Assembly (NCBI GenBank): GCA_943787225.1 | Contig: CALSLP010000002.1 | Span: 462,648-526,647, forward strand | Direction of reading: 5' to 3' | Length of the DNA stretch: 64,000 bases | Origin: an uncultured Alphaproteobacteria bacterium | Lineage (GTDB): Bacteria; Pseudomonadota; Alphaproteobacteria; MPNO01; UBA2964 | Shown: positions 17,430-27,136 of the stretch, in pieces | Layout of the letters: each line of letters opens with the position of its first letter | How positions within the stretch are numbered: position 1 is the stretch's first letter | Translations under genes and position numbers: made by a program | Notes under the pieces: generated by a model | What the model was told of the DNA's origin: nothing | The model's input: the letters and a program-made list of their open reading frames with translations, nothing else | The model's database searches: none

Positions 17430-18821
17430 ATGTCGCTCAAAATTCCAGTCCTCATCAGCATTACTGTAAGTATCGGCTTGTGGCTCGTCCTTGGTCCTGC
17501 GGTTAACCCGCTTAGCGCAACACTTGCGCTCGCAACGTTGTGGGTCTGCCTGATACCAACATTTATCTATATTCGGTCAAAAGACCGCGCACCAATGCCA
17601 TTTATGGCCCTAATTGGCGGGTACTACGCGGTGTTTTTTGCTATATCCGTTTTCTTTTTCCCAACGCCCCGCCCACTTCCCAAATATGGCGTACAAATCA
17701 GCGGGCTAAGCGTAGAAGGAATGACCCTCGTCCTGATTGGGGTGAGCCTCATGGTCGGGAGCTATTTTTTCGCGGAGAAATTTTTCACGAAAAAACTACC
17801 ACCCCTCCGTCTCCCACAACATTACACACCCAAACGCCTCCGTATTTTATTATGGCTCTTAATCCTCTGCTACTTAGTGTGGTATGCGATCCCCAGCCTA
17901 AAAGAAATTCCTTCCATCGGGCAATTTATACAGCCTACCGGGCCGCTCGCGATAGCCATGATGATTGTACTTTGGCGCAAAGGCGAACTCCCCAAAATTG
18001 ACGCTATCCTTTGTTTTCTTGTGGTCCTGCCAATTATTCTGTCACAAGCCTTCCTCTCCGGCTTGCTGACAAGTGCTGTGCTGCTTTGTGCATTTCTCGC
18101 GATTATCCTCTTCTATACGGGTTTTCGAAATTTCTGGTTATATGGCCTCATACCCGTGCTCTTTGTTATCGCAATCTACCCGGGTGTCGCGGGTTACCGT
18201 GCCCATACCTGGGGTGAACAAAGTAAACATTTCAACGCGATCGAACGCGCCACAATATTTTATGAGAAAACTCAGGAATCTTGGACCCGGGAAAAATATT
18301 TCGAAGTAACAGTGCTTGAACCCCTGATCCACCGATTGTCCGGACATGTCTTGCTAAGTAAAGTTGTGGACCGCACGCCGTCAATGATTCCCTATTGGAA
18401 CGGCGAAACATACAAACCGACCCTGACAAATCTAGTACCACGGATCATTTGGCCCGAAAAACCCCGGGAAGTCGCTGGCCAAAAATTCGCCCACCGTTAT
18501 GAAATGATTGCCCCGGAAAATACAACAACCTCGATTAACGTGCCTTGGGTCGTCGAGATGTACGCCAATTTTGGCAGGCTGGGCGTCATTCTTGGCATGA
18601 TGCTGGCCGGCGGGTTCCTGGCCCTTTTATCTGCAATTTTTAACCGATCATCAATGACCCCGTTGGAGTTCGTCACCGGCGCGGCAATACTATTTCCGCT
18701 CGTCTATCCAGCATCAAACTTTTCGCTGATGACCGGAACGTTGCCGCAGCTTACCTTCGCTTTGTGGCTCTATTTCAGGTTTGGCCTTACGATTGGAACA
18801 CCAAAGAAAGAAGCGCCGTAG
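17430..18821 (+). CDS. Polytopic membrane protein, Wzy/O-antigen-polymerase-like
   Basis: A 463-residue membrane protein with about ten hydrophobic segments and one large hydrophilic loop (about residues 250-375) before the last segments. That loop contains GETYKP and LVPRIIWPEKP followed by a FAHRYE stretch, a pattern common in Wzy-like oligosaccharide-unit polymerases and related exopolysaccharide membrane proteins. The predicted role is assembly of a surface polysaccharide from lipid-linked units. No glycosyltransferase or flippase lies nearby, which is unusual for a wzy gene. It follows the M23 peptidase by 16 bp and ends in a hairpin. The family call is moderate; the membrane nature is certain. 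Confidence 0.6.
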   Translation: MSLKIPVLISITVSIGLWLVLGPAVNPLSATLALATLWVCLIPTFIYIRSKDRAPMPFMALIGGYYAVFFAISVFFFPTPRPLPKYGVQISGLSVEGMTLVLIGVSLMVGSYFFAEKFFTKKLPPLRLPQHYTPKRLRILLWLLILCYLVWYAIPSLKEIPSIGQFIQPTGPLAIAMMIVLWRKGELPKIDAILCFLVVLPIILSQAFLSGLLTSAVLLCAFLAIILFYTGFRNFWLYGLIPVLFVIAIYPGVAGYRAHTWGEQSKHFNAIERATIFYEKTQESWTREKYFEVTVLEPLIHRLSGHVLLSKVVDRTPSMIPYWNGETYKPTLTNLVPRIIWPEKPREVAGQKFAHRYEMIAPENTTTSINVPWVVEMYANFGRLGVILGMMLAGGFLALLSAIFNRSSMTPLEFVTGAAILFPLVYPASNFSLMTGTLPQLTFALWLYFRFGLTIGTPKKEAP

Positions 18822-18828
18822 CGCTTCT
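18809..18828. terminator. Hairpin over the stop codon of the Wzy-like gene
   Basis: AGAAGCGC-CGTA-GCGCTTCT is a perfect 8-bp stem with a four-base loop; it spans the TAG stop and is followed by the T-rich ATTCTTC. It lies between convergent genes, so it could serve both strands. The T tract is weak. Confidence 0.4.
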
Positions 18829-18841
18829 ATTCTTCAGTATT

Positions 18842-19297
18842 TCAGCGCTTCACTTCGCAGCTAAGTTGCCAGGTTACGCCGCCTTTTTTCGCACGATTAT
18901 CATAGTTGACCCGTGATTTTTTAAGTTCGGCGCGCGCCGCCTCTGCTAGCCCGTCCTGAATTGATTTCGGCAAATCAGAAAACTCGATTTCAACGGTGAC
19001 AGGCTCTTTAGCTTTCCGCTCACGCCGTTTTGCAGGCTTCTTCTTTTCCGACCAAATATCATCCCACCCTGAACGATATTCGGGCGTCTTGACGTTACTG
19101 AAAAAGCCATAATGAACGGCACCCGCGCCGCCCATTGAATCTTTGCCGGATTTTGTTTTTTCCTTGGGTGGCGTAGAGGTCGCTGCCGTCCCACTATCCG
19201 AGGATGTCGCCGCCGCCGTTGTCGTCGCTGCACCACTATCCTTTGACGATGCTTTCGCTGCTGGTTTCGCAGTTGATTTTGCTGATGTCTCGCTCAT
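18842..19297 (-). CDS. Hypothetical protein, low-complexity N-terminus
   Basis: A 151-residue protein that I cannot assign. Residues 1-55 are nearly all Ala, Ser, Thr, Lys and Gly and look disordered. From residue 62 a more ordered part begins (VHYGFFSNVKTPEYRSGWDDIW), then a basic stretch EKKKPAKRRERKAK, then a folded-looking C-terminus (VTVEIEFSDLPKSIQDGLAEAARAELKK...WQLSCEVKR). There is no signal peptide or membrane segment. The ATG at 19297 is followed by a clean frame and codon use matches neighbours. It is convergent with the Wzy-like gene and lies 83 bp downstream of an oxidoreductase on the same strand. Confidence 0.65.
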   Translation of the reverse strand: MSETSAKSTAKPAAKASSKDSGAATTTAAATSSDSGTAATSTPPKEKTKSGKDSMGGAGAVHYGFFSNVKTPEYRSGWDDIWSEKKKPAKRRERKAKEPVTVEIEFSDLPKSIQDGLAEAARAELKKSRVNYDNRAKKGGVTWQLSCEVKR

Positions 19298-19380
19298 GGC
19301 AAAGATCTCCTCTTTAATTTTAGCGAGCGATTGCTACACCGGGCCGAAGCCCCGCCGCAACCCCGTTTTTGTGCCTGAAA

Positions 19381-20253
19381 CTAACGCGTCTCTTTGCCGG
19401 GAGGCGCCGCTTTCAATTTCCGACCGAGGAAAGAAATTGTCTTGCTGTAGAGCAATTCCTTGATTTGGTCCCAGTGCGAAAACTTAATCAGCTGATCGAC
19501 TTGACCGAAGAGCGGCAAAGGAAGGTCACGTGCCTGAGCCAGGTCCATGGCAATATCCATGTCTTTCTCATGCCAAGTGAAACGCGTGCCATCCCATTCC
19601 TCTAGCGTACCATTACGGCCAGGGGCCTGAAGCAGGGTTTCGCGCATTTTCTGCGGGTCAATGCCATAGCATTTTGCGAGCAGCAGAACTTCCTGATTGG
19701 CCAGGCTGTGTACCCAGTGGAGCATGTTATTGACGGTCTTACCGATTTCACCGCAACCAAGATCGCCTAGGTGATGAACCGCACGGGAATAACAAGCGAT
19801 GACCGGCGTAGCTTTCTTTACATCGGCCTTGGAACCACCGACCATTGAGGCCAGCGTACCGTCACGGGCACCACCGAGGCCAAAACAGACTGGAGCGTCG
19901 ACGACCTTGAGCCCACCCTTCTTTGCAATTGCCGCTGCTTCCAGAATCATCTCAGGATGGCTGGTCGCAGTAATAACGAGAACGGTACCCTTTTTGGGTT
20001 TGCTGTTGGCAAGGTCGGTGACGACCTGGCGCACCTGATCGTCATAGCCAACCATGATGATGATAACGTCACAAACACTGCCGAGATGCTTCAAAGAAGG
20101 AGATGCCTTGGCACCCATCTTGACCATCTTGTTCACGGCAGTTTTGCTCAAATCATAAGCATAAACATCCTCGAATTTGCCGCTCTTTAAACAATGGCCT
20201 GCCATATGGTTGCCCATGGCACCAACACCCACAAACCCGACATTCATCATCAT
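19381..20253 (-). CDS. NAD(P)-dependent oxidoreductase, 3-hydroxyisobutyrate dehydrogenase family
   Basis: A 290-residue beta-hydroxyacid dehydrogenase. The N-terminal dinucleotide motif is VGFVGVGAMGNHMA (residues 5-18). DAPVCFGLGGARDGTLASMVGG near residue 120 is the substrate-binding block, with V-C-F replacing the usual V-S-G. GEIGKTVNNML near residue 170 holds the catalytic Lys. The enzyme should oxidise a 3-hydroxyacid or reduce a semialdehyde in the cytoplasm. GGAGAG lies just before three consecutive ATG codons at 20253, so the exact start may be up to two codons later. It lies 83 bp after clpB on the same strand. The substrate is unknown. Confidence 0.85.
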   Translation of the reverse strand: MMMNVGFVGVGAMGNHMAGHCLKSGKFEDVYAYDLSKTAVNKMVKMGAKASPSLKHLGSVCDVIIIMVGYDDQVRQVVTDLANSKPKKGTVLVITATSHPEMILEAAAIAKKGGLKVVDAPVCFGLGGARDGTLASMVGGSKADVKKATPVIACYSRAVHHLGDLGCGEIGKTVNNMLHWVHSLANQEVLLLAKCYGIDPQKMRETLLQAPGRNGTLEEWDGTRFTWHEKDMDIAMDLAQARDLPLPLFGQVDQLIKFSHWDQIKELLYSKTISFLGRKLKAAPPGKETR

Positions 20254-20336
20254 CGCTCTCCGTTATTTAATGCGTTTTTCGTGACGCATCTTATAACGGA
20301 GAGAGGAGAAGCCCACAATCGCCGAAAGAGCTGGAT

Positions 20337-22929
20337 TTATGCAGCAATAGCTTGGACACCATTCAGAAGCAGCCCAGCCTCGCCAGCCGAGACTTGGACG
20401 GTTTCGCCATCCTGAATGGTGCCGTCCAGTAACATCGTTGCCAGTGGGTTTTGAAGGTGTGTCTGAATGACCCGTTTCAGCGGTCGGGCCCCGTAAGCCG
20501 GATCATACCCCGCTTCAGCCAACCAGTTTTTCGCTGCCGAATCCAACTGCAGAGAAATCTTGCGATCTTCCAACATCGCCTTGAGATGTTCCAGCTGGAT
20601 ATCAACGATCGTCGCCATGTGGCTACGGGCCAAATGATGAAATAACAGGATATCATCCAACCGGTTCAAAAACTCCGGACGGAAAGCACCGCGGACAACC
20701 GACAAGACCTGCTCGCGCACGTCATCAGAATCTGCACCATCTTCCTGTGCTGCCAGAACGTCACTACCAAGATTTGACGTCAGAATAATCAGAGTATTCC
20801 GGAAATCGACGGTACGCCCCTGCCCGTCGGTCAAACGGCCATCATCGAGAACCTGCAACAACACATTGAAAACATCAGGATGTGCTTTTTCAACCTCGTC
20901 AAACAGGATCACCTGATAGGGACGACGGCGAACTGCCTCCGTTAAAGAGCCTCCGTCTTCGTAGCCGACATAGCCGGGCGGCGCACCAATCAGCCGAGCG
21001 ACGGAGTGCTTCTCCATGAACTCCGACATATCGATACGAACCATGGCGCTATCATCATCGAACAAAAACGTCGCTAATGCTTTTGTCAGCTCGGTTTTCC
21101 CGACACCTGTCGGCCCCAGGAATAGAAACGAGCCAATCGGCCGATTTGGATCCTGCAATCCCGCACGGGCACGCCTGGTCGCATTGCTTATCGCTGAAAT
21201 CGCCTCTTCCTGACCGACAACGCGGGCTCCCAAAACCTCTTCCATTTTAAGGAGCTTTTCACGTTCACCTTCCAGCATCTTGTCGACAGGAATACCTGTC
21301 CAGCGCGACACGATCGAGGCGATATCAGAATCCTTGACCTCTTCGCGCAGCATATTGGTTTCGTCACTATCGACAGGTCCCAACGCACGCTGCTCAAGTT
21401 CCGGAATGACGCCATACATGAGCTCCCCGGCTCGTGTTAGATCGCCATCACGCTGCGCCCGTTCCAGCTCATTCCGTGCTTGATCTAAATCTTCATTGAT
21501 CTTTTGAGAGCCAGCAATTTTTTCTTTCTCAGCCTGCCAAATGCCGGTCAATTCTGCCTGCCGTTCCTCCAGATCGATAAGGTCCGACTCCAGCTTTCCA
21601 AGCCTGTCCCGAGAGGCTGCATCGTCTTCTTTATTCAACGCCTCTCGTTCGATCTTGAGTTGAATGATCCGGCGATCGAGTTCGTCAATCTCCTCAGGTT
21701 TGGAATCGACCTCCATCCGCAGCCGGGAAGCGGCCTCATCGACAAGGTCAATCGCCTTATCTGGCAGAAACCGGTCAGTGATATAGCGATTGGCCAGCGT
21801 CGCTGCCGACACAATTGCCCCATCGGTAATACGAACACCATGATGGAGTTCATATTTTTCCTTAAGGCCCCGCAAGATCGAGACGGTATCCTCAACCGAG
21901 GGTTCCGCAACAAATACCGTCTGAAAACGTCTCGCGAGGGCAGCGTCTTTTTCAATATGCTTGCGATATTCATCCAGCGTTGTTGCACCGATGCAGTGCA
22001 GCTCGCCCCGCGCCAAGGCAGGCTTCAGCATGTTCGAGGCATCCATTGCCCCATCGGCACCACCGGCACCAACGAGCGTATGCAATTCGTCGATAAACAA
22101 AATGATTTCACCGTCGCAGGCATCAATCTCCTGCAGCACGGCTTTAAGGCGTTCTTCAAACTCACCCCTGAATTTGGACCCGGCAATAAGGGCACCGAGA
22201 TCAAGCATCATGAGTCGTTTGCTTCGGAGACCTTCAGGCACATCGCCATTAACAATCCGCTGGGCAAGCCCCTCGACGATGGCCGTTTTGCCAACACCGG
22301 GCTCACCGATCAGAACCGGATTATTCTTGGTACGCCGCGCCAATACCTGGATAGTGCGCCGCACTTCCTCGTCGCGCCCGATGACGGGGTCGAGTTTGCC
22401 GTCGCGCGCCTGCTCGGTAACGTCTACCGCATATTTCTCAAGAGCTTCGAAGTTGTCTTCGGCAGAAGCACTGTCTGCCTTTCTGCCTTTACGGACGTCT
22501 TCGATGGCAGCGTTAAGAGATTGTGGGGTGACGCCAGCCTTGGCCAATATATCTCCGGCTGCCGTGCCAGACGACATTGCAAGGGCCAACAGCAGCCGTT
22601 CAACCGTTACAAAGCTATCACCGGCTTTTGTGGCAATTTCCTCCGCGCGTTCAAACAGCCGACCAATTTCAGACGACAAACGAACATCGCCAGCTCCACT
22701 ACCGGCAACTTTCGGTATTTTGTTCAAGGCCGGTTCAACAGCAGCGGAAGCCATTCCAGCATCGCCGCCTGCGGCATTGATCAGGTTAGCCGCTAGAGCC
22801 TTCTTTATCATCCAGCAGGACTTTCAGAAGGTGGATGGGCTCAAGCCGTTGATGATCACTATTGTTGGCCAGCGTAACAGCTGATTGAACAAAACCGCGC
22901 GAACGGTCTGAAAATTTCTCAAATTCCAT
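20337..22929 (-). CDS. clpB: ClpB disaggregase, apparent +1 frameshift near codon 46
   Basis: ClpB is the AAA+ chaperone that rescues aggregated proteins with DnaK. Both Walker A motifs ([16 protein letters not shown]), the long coiled-coil middle domain and the conserved C-terminal domain are present. The uninterrupted frame runs only from ATG 22811, but the true N-terminus starts at ATG 22929 ([18 protein letters not shown], with AAGGGAG upstream) and runs 46 codons before a stop. One extra base at about 22795-22797 (in GCTAGAGCC) joins the two: correcting it gives DDKEGLAANLI and 863 residues, normal for ClpB. It may be a sequence error, since the rest is intact. If real, only the short form would be made. 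Confidence 0.85.
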
Positions 22930-23160
22930 ATCGGGCAACTCCCTTCAGAGACATTGCGTAATTATGCTCCCGGATTCCGGCGAGCGTTTCATCCAGGACC
23001 CGAAATCGGCGTCCTATAGAAGATATGGTAATCAAAACCAAATCTCACAAGAGGGCATGCCGTATTGCCAACAAACAGGGCAACGTACAAACATGCTCTG
23101 CCCGAATGCGAGATTCTGGCAAAATCTATTAAAGGAAAGGTTGACGAAAAAACGTCAGTA

Positions 23161-23673
23161 TCACGCCGGTGCGGTTTCTTCCGGCTCTTCGGCAACAGGC
23201 TCCTGCACGATTTCAATGCGTTCAACGGTCGCTTCATCTACTTCGCTGGTGGCCTCTCTGGTTTTGGCCTCACCATTGGTCTCCGTTACTGACGCTTCTT
23301 CGGCTGTAGCAGCATTGCCATTAGGGCCATTTCCTTGTGCGCCATTGGCACCATTTTGTTGGTCAGCACCGTTATTGCGATCGTTATTCCGGTTATCGCG
23401 CTGCTGTTTTTCCTGAGCGGCAGCATTCGCACTCAAGACACGATAGTAATGTTCGGCGTGCTGATAATAATTTTCAGCCCTAACCGGATCACCAGCCGTG
23501 GACGCTTCCCGAGCCAGCGTCTGGTATTTATCAACGACCTGCTGGGCGGTACCCCGAACCTTTACGTCAGGCCCGTTACTATCCACATTATTACTTCGTT
23601 GCGGCCGATTATTGTTGCCGCGTCCCGGGTTACCGCGTCCCCGCGGGCGCCGGTTATTAGGACCTGATCTCAT
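23161..23673 (-). CDS. DUF4167 domain protein
   Basis: A 170-residue protein typical of alphaproteobacteria. It starts MRSGPNNRRPRGRG, an Arg/Asn/Gly-rich RNA-binding-like segment. The DUF4167 core follows at about residues 35-80: GPDVKVRGTAQQVVDKYQTLAREA and ENYYQHAEHYYR. The C-terminal half is low complexity (Asn/Gly, then Glu/Ala/Thr). Function is unknown in the family; the basic N-terminus suggests nucleic-acid binding. An upstream ATG at 23814 in the same frame adds a stretch unlike the family, so 23673 is chosen. It lies in the prmC-prfA run, a common position in the class. The 231 bp to clpB hold no recognisable feature. Confidence 0.8.
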   Translation of the reverse strand: MRSGPNNRRPRGRGNPGRGNNNRPQRSNNVDSNGPDVKVRGTAQQVVDKYQTLAREASTAGDPVRAENYYQHAEHYYRVLSANAAAQEKQQRDNRNNDRNNGADQQNGANGAQGNGPNGNAATAEEASVTETNGEAKTREATSEVDEATVERIEIVQEPVAEEPEETAPA

Positions 23674-23913
23674 TAATTCTAATCCGGTTATTGTTTCACT
23701 AACCCCCGAATGGCTTGCGAACACCGCGATGTCGTCCTGACAATCGCGTTCCATCTTTGCAACCGCTCTTCCACGGTCGCCGTGGCTCTGCTCTCGCAGC
23801 CTTTTCAGGAACATTTGGGCGAGGTGCCTGTGGCCTTCCTCATTCGCCCAAGCTGTACCCTAGTGTGGATGACCTGCCTTTCCAACCCTTTTTTTCGAGT
23901 TGGTTAAGACACA

Positions 23914-24765
23914 TTAGCGGCAGAAAACCCCGCACCGTTCGATCCCATCGAGATCACATCTAGTTTCCACATGTTGCAACCCAGACTCAGCAAAAATTTT
24001 AACCACTGAGTCCATCTGGCCACGACCACATTCGATTGCGGCAACACCATCTGAATTCAGCAACCGAAAAATATCGGGCGCAACGTCACGATAGGCGGAC
24101 AACCCGTCTACGCCTGCGAACAACGCCGACGCCGGTTCATAGGCTGTGACCTCAGGCTCAAGCTCATCACGTTCGGATTCAGAGATATAGGGGGGATTAC
24201 TCAAAATAAGGTCGAAGGTCCCCGAAATTTCACGGCCCCACGAAGACGACACAAAGGTCGTACGATCATCCACCAAGTTCTTTTCAGCATTTTGTCGAGC
24301 AATCCCTAACGCCGCTTCCGAGGTATCCACACCAACGCCGCGTGCTCCTGGCAATTCCGAGAGAACGGCTATGAGCAGACAGCCACTCCCCGTCCCAAGA
24401 TCCAGAACCGATACTGGTGTGGAGCGACCGCGCAGATGATCGAGAGCGGCTTCAACAAGTGTTTCACTTGCGGGGCGCGGATCTAGAACATCTGCAGTAA
24501 CGATAAAGGGCAGACTCCAAAACTCCCGTTCACCAATCAGATGAGAGACCGGCTCCCGTTTTTCCCGACGGTCAACCAACGCTTCGAATTTCCGCCGATA
24601 TTCTTCAGCAAGAAGAACATTGGGATCCACGATGAGGTTTGCGAGGTTGAGATGCGCGCTGTGGCACAAGAGTAGCCGGGCATCCCCACGTGGATTGTCG
24701 ACTGCCGCGGCCGATAGCCTTGCGATTGCCGCTTCCAGAGCTGCACCGACCGTGATCATGGTCAC
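23914..24765 (-). CDS. prmC: Release-factor glutamine methyltransferase PrmC
   Basis: PrmC methylates the Gln of the GGQ loop in release factors 1 and 2, using S-adenosylmethionine. The 283-residue protein has the N-terminal helical release-factor-binding region, the SAM motif [14 protein letters not shown] near residue 121 and the diagnostic NPPYISESE near residue 190. It overlaps prfA, which encodes its substrate RF1, by 4 bp (ATGA), so the two are made together. The 240 bp downstream, before the DUF4167 gene, hold no feature I can name. Confidence 0.93.
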   Translation of the reverse strand: MTMITVGAALEAAIARLSAAAVDNPRGDARLLLCHSAHLNLANLIVDPNVLLAEEYRRKFEALVDRREKREPVSHLIGEREFWSLPFIVTADVLDPRPASETLVEAALDHLRGRSTPVSVLDLGTGSGCLLIAVLSELPGARGVGVDTSEAALGIARQNAEKNLVDDRTTFVSSSWGREISGTFDLILSNPPYISESERDELEPEVTAYEPASALFAGVDGLSAYRDVAPDIFRLLNSDGVAAIECGRGQMDSVVKIFAESGLQHVETRCDLDGIERCGVFCR

Positions 24766-25844
24766 TTTTCGGAAAATTCCGCCAATTGGGACGCCTGATC
24801 CTCAGAGGTCAGTGCATCAACCAATTCGTCGAGCGCCTCCCCTTCCATCACCCGGTCCAACTTGTGCATGGTCAGACCAATCCGATGATCCGTTACCCGC
24901 CCCTGCGGAAAGTTATAGGTTCGAATGCGTTCTGACCGGTCACCTGATCCTACCTGACCTTTACGGGTTTGGGCCCGATCCGCGTCTACCGCTGCCCGTT
25001 GGGCGTCATAAATACGGGACCGTAAAACCTTCATCGCCCTGGCACGGTTCTTGTGCTGCGACTTTTCATCTTGCTGGGTTACCACCACGCCGGTTGGCAA
25101 ATGTGTAATTCGGACAGCACTATCGGTCGTATTGACGTGCTGGCCCCCAGCGCCCTGAGAACGATAGGTATCAATTCGGAGATCTTTGTCTTCTATAACA
25201 ACATCAACTTCTTCGGCTTCGGGCAATACCGCGACCGTCGCGGCGGACGTATGTATCCGACCACCAGATTCAGTTTCCGGAATGCGCTGAACACGATGCA
25301 CACCTGATTCAAATTTAAGGCGGGCGAAAACGCCCTTTCCGGTAATTTCCGCGATCGCTTCTTTCAGGCCACCGATGCCGGTATCGGAAAGTTGCATCGT
25401 CTCAAAACGCCAGCCACGACGCTCGGCATACCGTTGATACATCCGAAACAAATCAGCGGCGAACAGCGCCGCCTCGTCTCCACCGGTCCCGGCGCGAACC
25501 TCAAGAATGGCATTCTTTTCATCAGCCGAATCTTTCGGCAACAAAAGCAGTTGCAATCTTTTTTCTATCTCTGGGAGGCGGTCACGCGCTTCGCGCATTT
25601 CCTCTTCTGCAAGACTACGCATCTCAGAGTCTGATTCCGGATCGGCAACCATGCCGCCGAGATCAGCGATTTCATTCTGAAGCGCTCGCAGGTCTTCAAT
25701 ACATTCAACCACCGGCGTTAGTTCAGCATACTCTTTGGAGAGGCTAACGAATTCATCGGCATCGCCGCCATGCTCCCCTGACATCAGCTGTGTCAGCTCG
25801 TCCCGCCTCGCGACGAGAACGTCGAGCTTGTCATCAAAATTCAC
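24762..25844 (-). CDS. prfA: Peptide chain release factor 1
   Basis: RF1 reads UAA and UAG and releases the finished peptide. The 360-residue protein is of normal length, with the codon-recognition block [14 protein letters not shown] (PET at about 189-191) and the catalytic loop [15 protein letters not shown] (GGQ at 233-235). The C-terminal helical tail is intact. It overlaps hemA upstream and prmC downstream by 4 bp each, so the three are translationally coupled. The hemA-prfA-prmC order is known from many bacteria. Confidence 0.95.
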   Translation of the reverse strand: MNFDDKLDVLVARRDELTQLMSGEHGGDADEFVSLSKEYAELTPVVECIEDLRALQNEIADLGGMVADPESDSEMRSLAEEEMREARDRLPEIEKRLQLLLLPKDSADEKNAILEVRAGTGGDEAALFAADLFRMYQRYAERRGWRFETMQLSDTGIGGLKEAIAEITGKGVFARLKFESGVHRVQRIPETESGGRIHTSAATVAVLPEAEEVDVVIEDKDLRIDTYRSQGAGGQHVNTTDSAVRITHLPTGVVVTQQDEKSQHKNRARAMKVLRSRIYDAQRAAVDADRAQTRKGQVGSGDRSERIRTYNFPQGRVTDHRIGLTMHKLDRVMEGEALDELVDALTSEDQASQLAEFSEK

Positions 25845-27130
25845 GTCTTCCCTCCTGCATCCTCGTCTTCTGAGGCACCCTCTAATCCGAACAATCGGAT
25901 AATAGCTGTTTCAAATTCTGGCAACTCGGCTGAATCGCTCTCAGCCACTTCTCGTAAGGTTTCCGATGGCGTATGCAGCAATCGGTTAACCAGCAGACGA
26001 GTCGCAACGTCCATGTCGACCGGATTATCGGCAACCACCGCTTCACGAATATCTTCGAAATGGCGGCGTAATGCAGAAACAGTCGCACCTGCCTCCCGAC
26101 CAGCACGTGCTTTAAAGAACAGTTCCACTTCTTCATGGATAATGCGGGTCGCAAGAACTGCTTCCTCACCCCGTCCAGCGCGGCCTTCCGTGGCAACGTT
26201 TTCAAGATCTTCGAGATCATAGACAAACGCACTGTCCAGCTCATTGATTTGTGGCGGAATATCCGCAGGCACGCCGGTATCAATGAGAAAGACCGGTTTG
26301 CGTCGCCGGGCCAATAATACCTTCTCCATGACCTCCCGCGAAACCACGTGACGCCCCGCACCGACAGCCGCGATAACGATATCCGCCTCGCGAAGACAGG
26401 ATTCCATTTGCTCAAAGGGCGCGTGATGCCCGCCTAACCGGTTGGCGAGTGTTGTTGCCTGCACGTCAATCCGCGCGACCGCTGTCAGTCTGCCGAGACC
26501 TCGATTTCTCAGATGTTCGGCAATGAGCTCGCCCATTTCACCGGCACCAATGATAAGGGCACCGATCTCTGACAAGGGGCCGTGGATATTAAGGGCCAGC
26601 TTTTCGGCAGCCGCTGCAATGGATACCGGCCGTTCACCAATCGCGGTCTCCGTTCGAACACGCTTGGCTGCCCGATAGGCGGCTTCAAACAACGCATTGA
26701 GAGCGGTATCGACCATGCCGGCATCGCGGGAAAGACGGTGAGCATCTTTTACCTGCCCAAGAACCTGTGGCTCACCGACTACCACGCTGGCCAGAGAAGC
26801 GGCTATTTCAAAAATATGCTGGACAGCGTCAGCACCTTCGAGTCGAACACATTCCTCCGACAAGGCAGCCGTTGAAACGCCAATACGTTCTGCAAATGTC
26901 TTGATAACCACATCGCAGGCCATATCGGGGTCATCATGGATCAGGACGACTTCAACCCGGTCACACGTCGACAGTAAACATCCGTTGGAAATTTCAGCAC
27001 CGCGCAGCGTCTCCAAAAAACCAGGAATTTCATCCGGTTCCAGAAACAAACGCTCCCGCAAGGAAACACTGCTGCTACGCTGATTTGCCCCGACTACCAG
27101 CAACCGGGGAAGGCCCTTGGCTGCAGTCAT
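25841..27130 (-). CDS. hemA: Glutamyl-tRNA reductase
   Basis: HemA reduces glutamyl-tRNA to glutamate-1-semialdehyde, the first step of C5-type haem synthesis. The 429-residue protein has the catalytic Cys56 in [12 protein letters not shown], the [11 protein letters not shown] block near residue 118, the NADPH-binding [15 protein letters not shown] near residue 187 and the C-terminal dimerisation helices. The presence of the C5 enzyme is of interest because many alphaproteobacteria use ALA synthase instead; here the glutamate route is implied. It overlaps prfA by 4 bp and lies 6 bp after hisS. Confidence 0.93.
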   Translation of the reverse strand: MTAAKGLPRLLVVGANQRSSSVSLRERLFLEPDEIPGFLETLRGAEISNGCLLSTCDRVEVVLIHDDPDMACDVVIKTFAERIGVSTAALSEECVRLEGADAVQHIFEIAASLASVVVGEPQVLGQVKDAHRLSRDAGMVDTALNALFEAAYRAAKRVRTETAIGERPVSIAAAAEKLALNIHGPLSEIGALIIGAGEMGELIAEHLRNRGLGRLTAVARIDVQATTLANRLGGHHAPFEQMESCLREADIVIAAVGAGRHVVSREVMEKVLLARRRKPVFLIDTGVPADIPPQINELDSAFVYDLEDLENVATEGRAGRGEEAVLATRIIHEEVELFFKARAGREAGATVSALRRHFEDIREAVVADNPVDMDVATRLLVNRLLHTPSETLREVAESDSAELPEFETAIIRLFGLEGASEDEDAGGKT

Positions 27131-27136
27131 GACTGG

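Noticed and set aside
21504..22796. A 430-codon open frame on the plus strand opposite clpB
   Set aside because: It is the antisense shadow of clpB, with no family pattern and no ribosome-binding site; the clpB reading has both Walker motifs.
23139..23160. TGACG-AAAAAA-CGTCA after the DUF4167 stop
   Set aside because: A five-base stem with a six-base loop and no clear T tract is too weak for a terminator call.
22930..23160. Search for a heat-shock sigma-32 promoter before clpB
   Set aside because: No CTTGAAA or CCCCAT pair with suitable spacing was seen.
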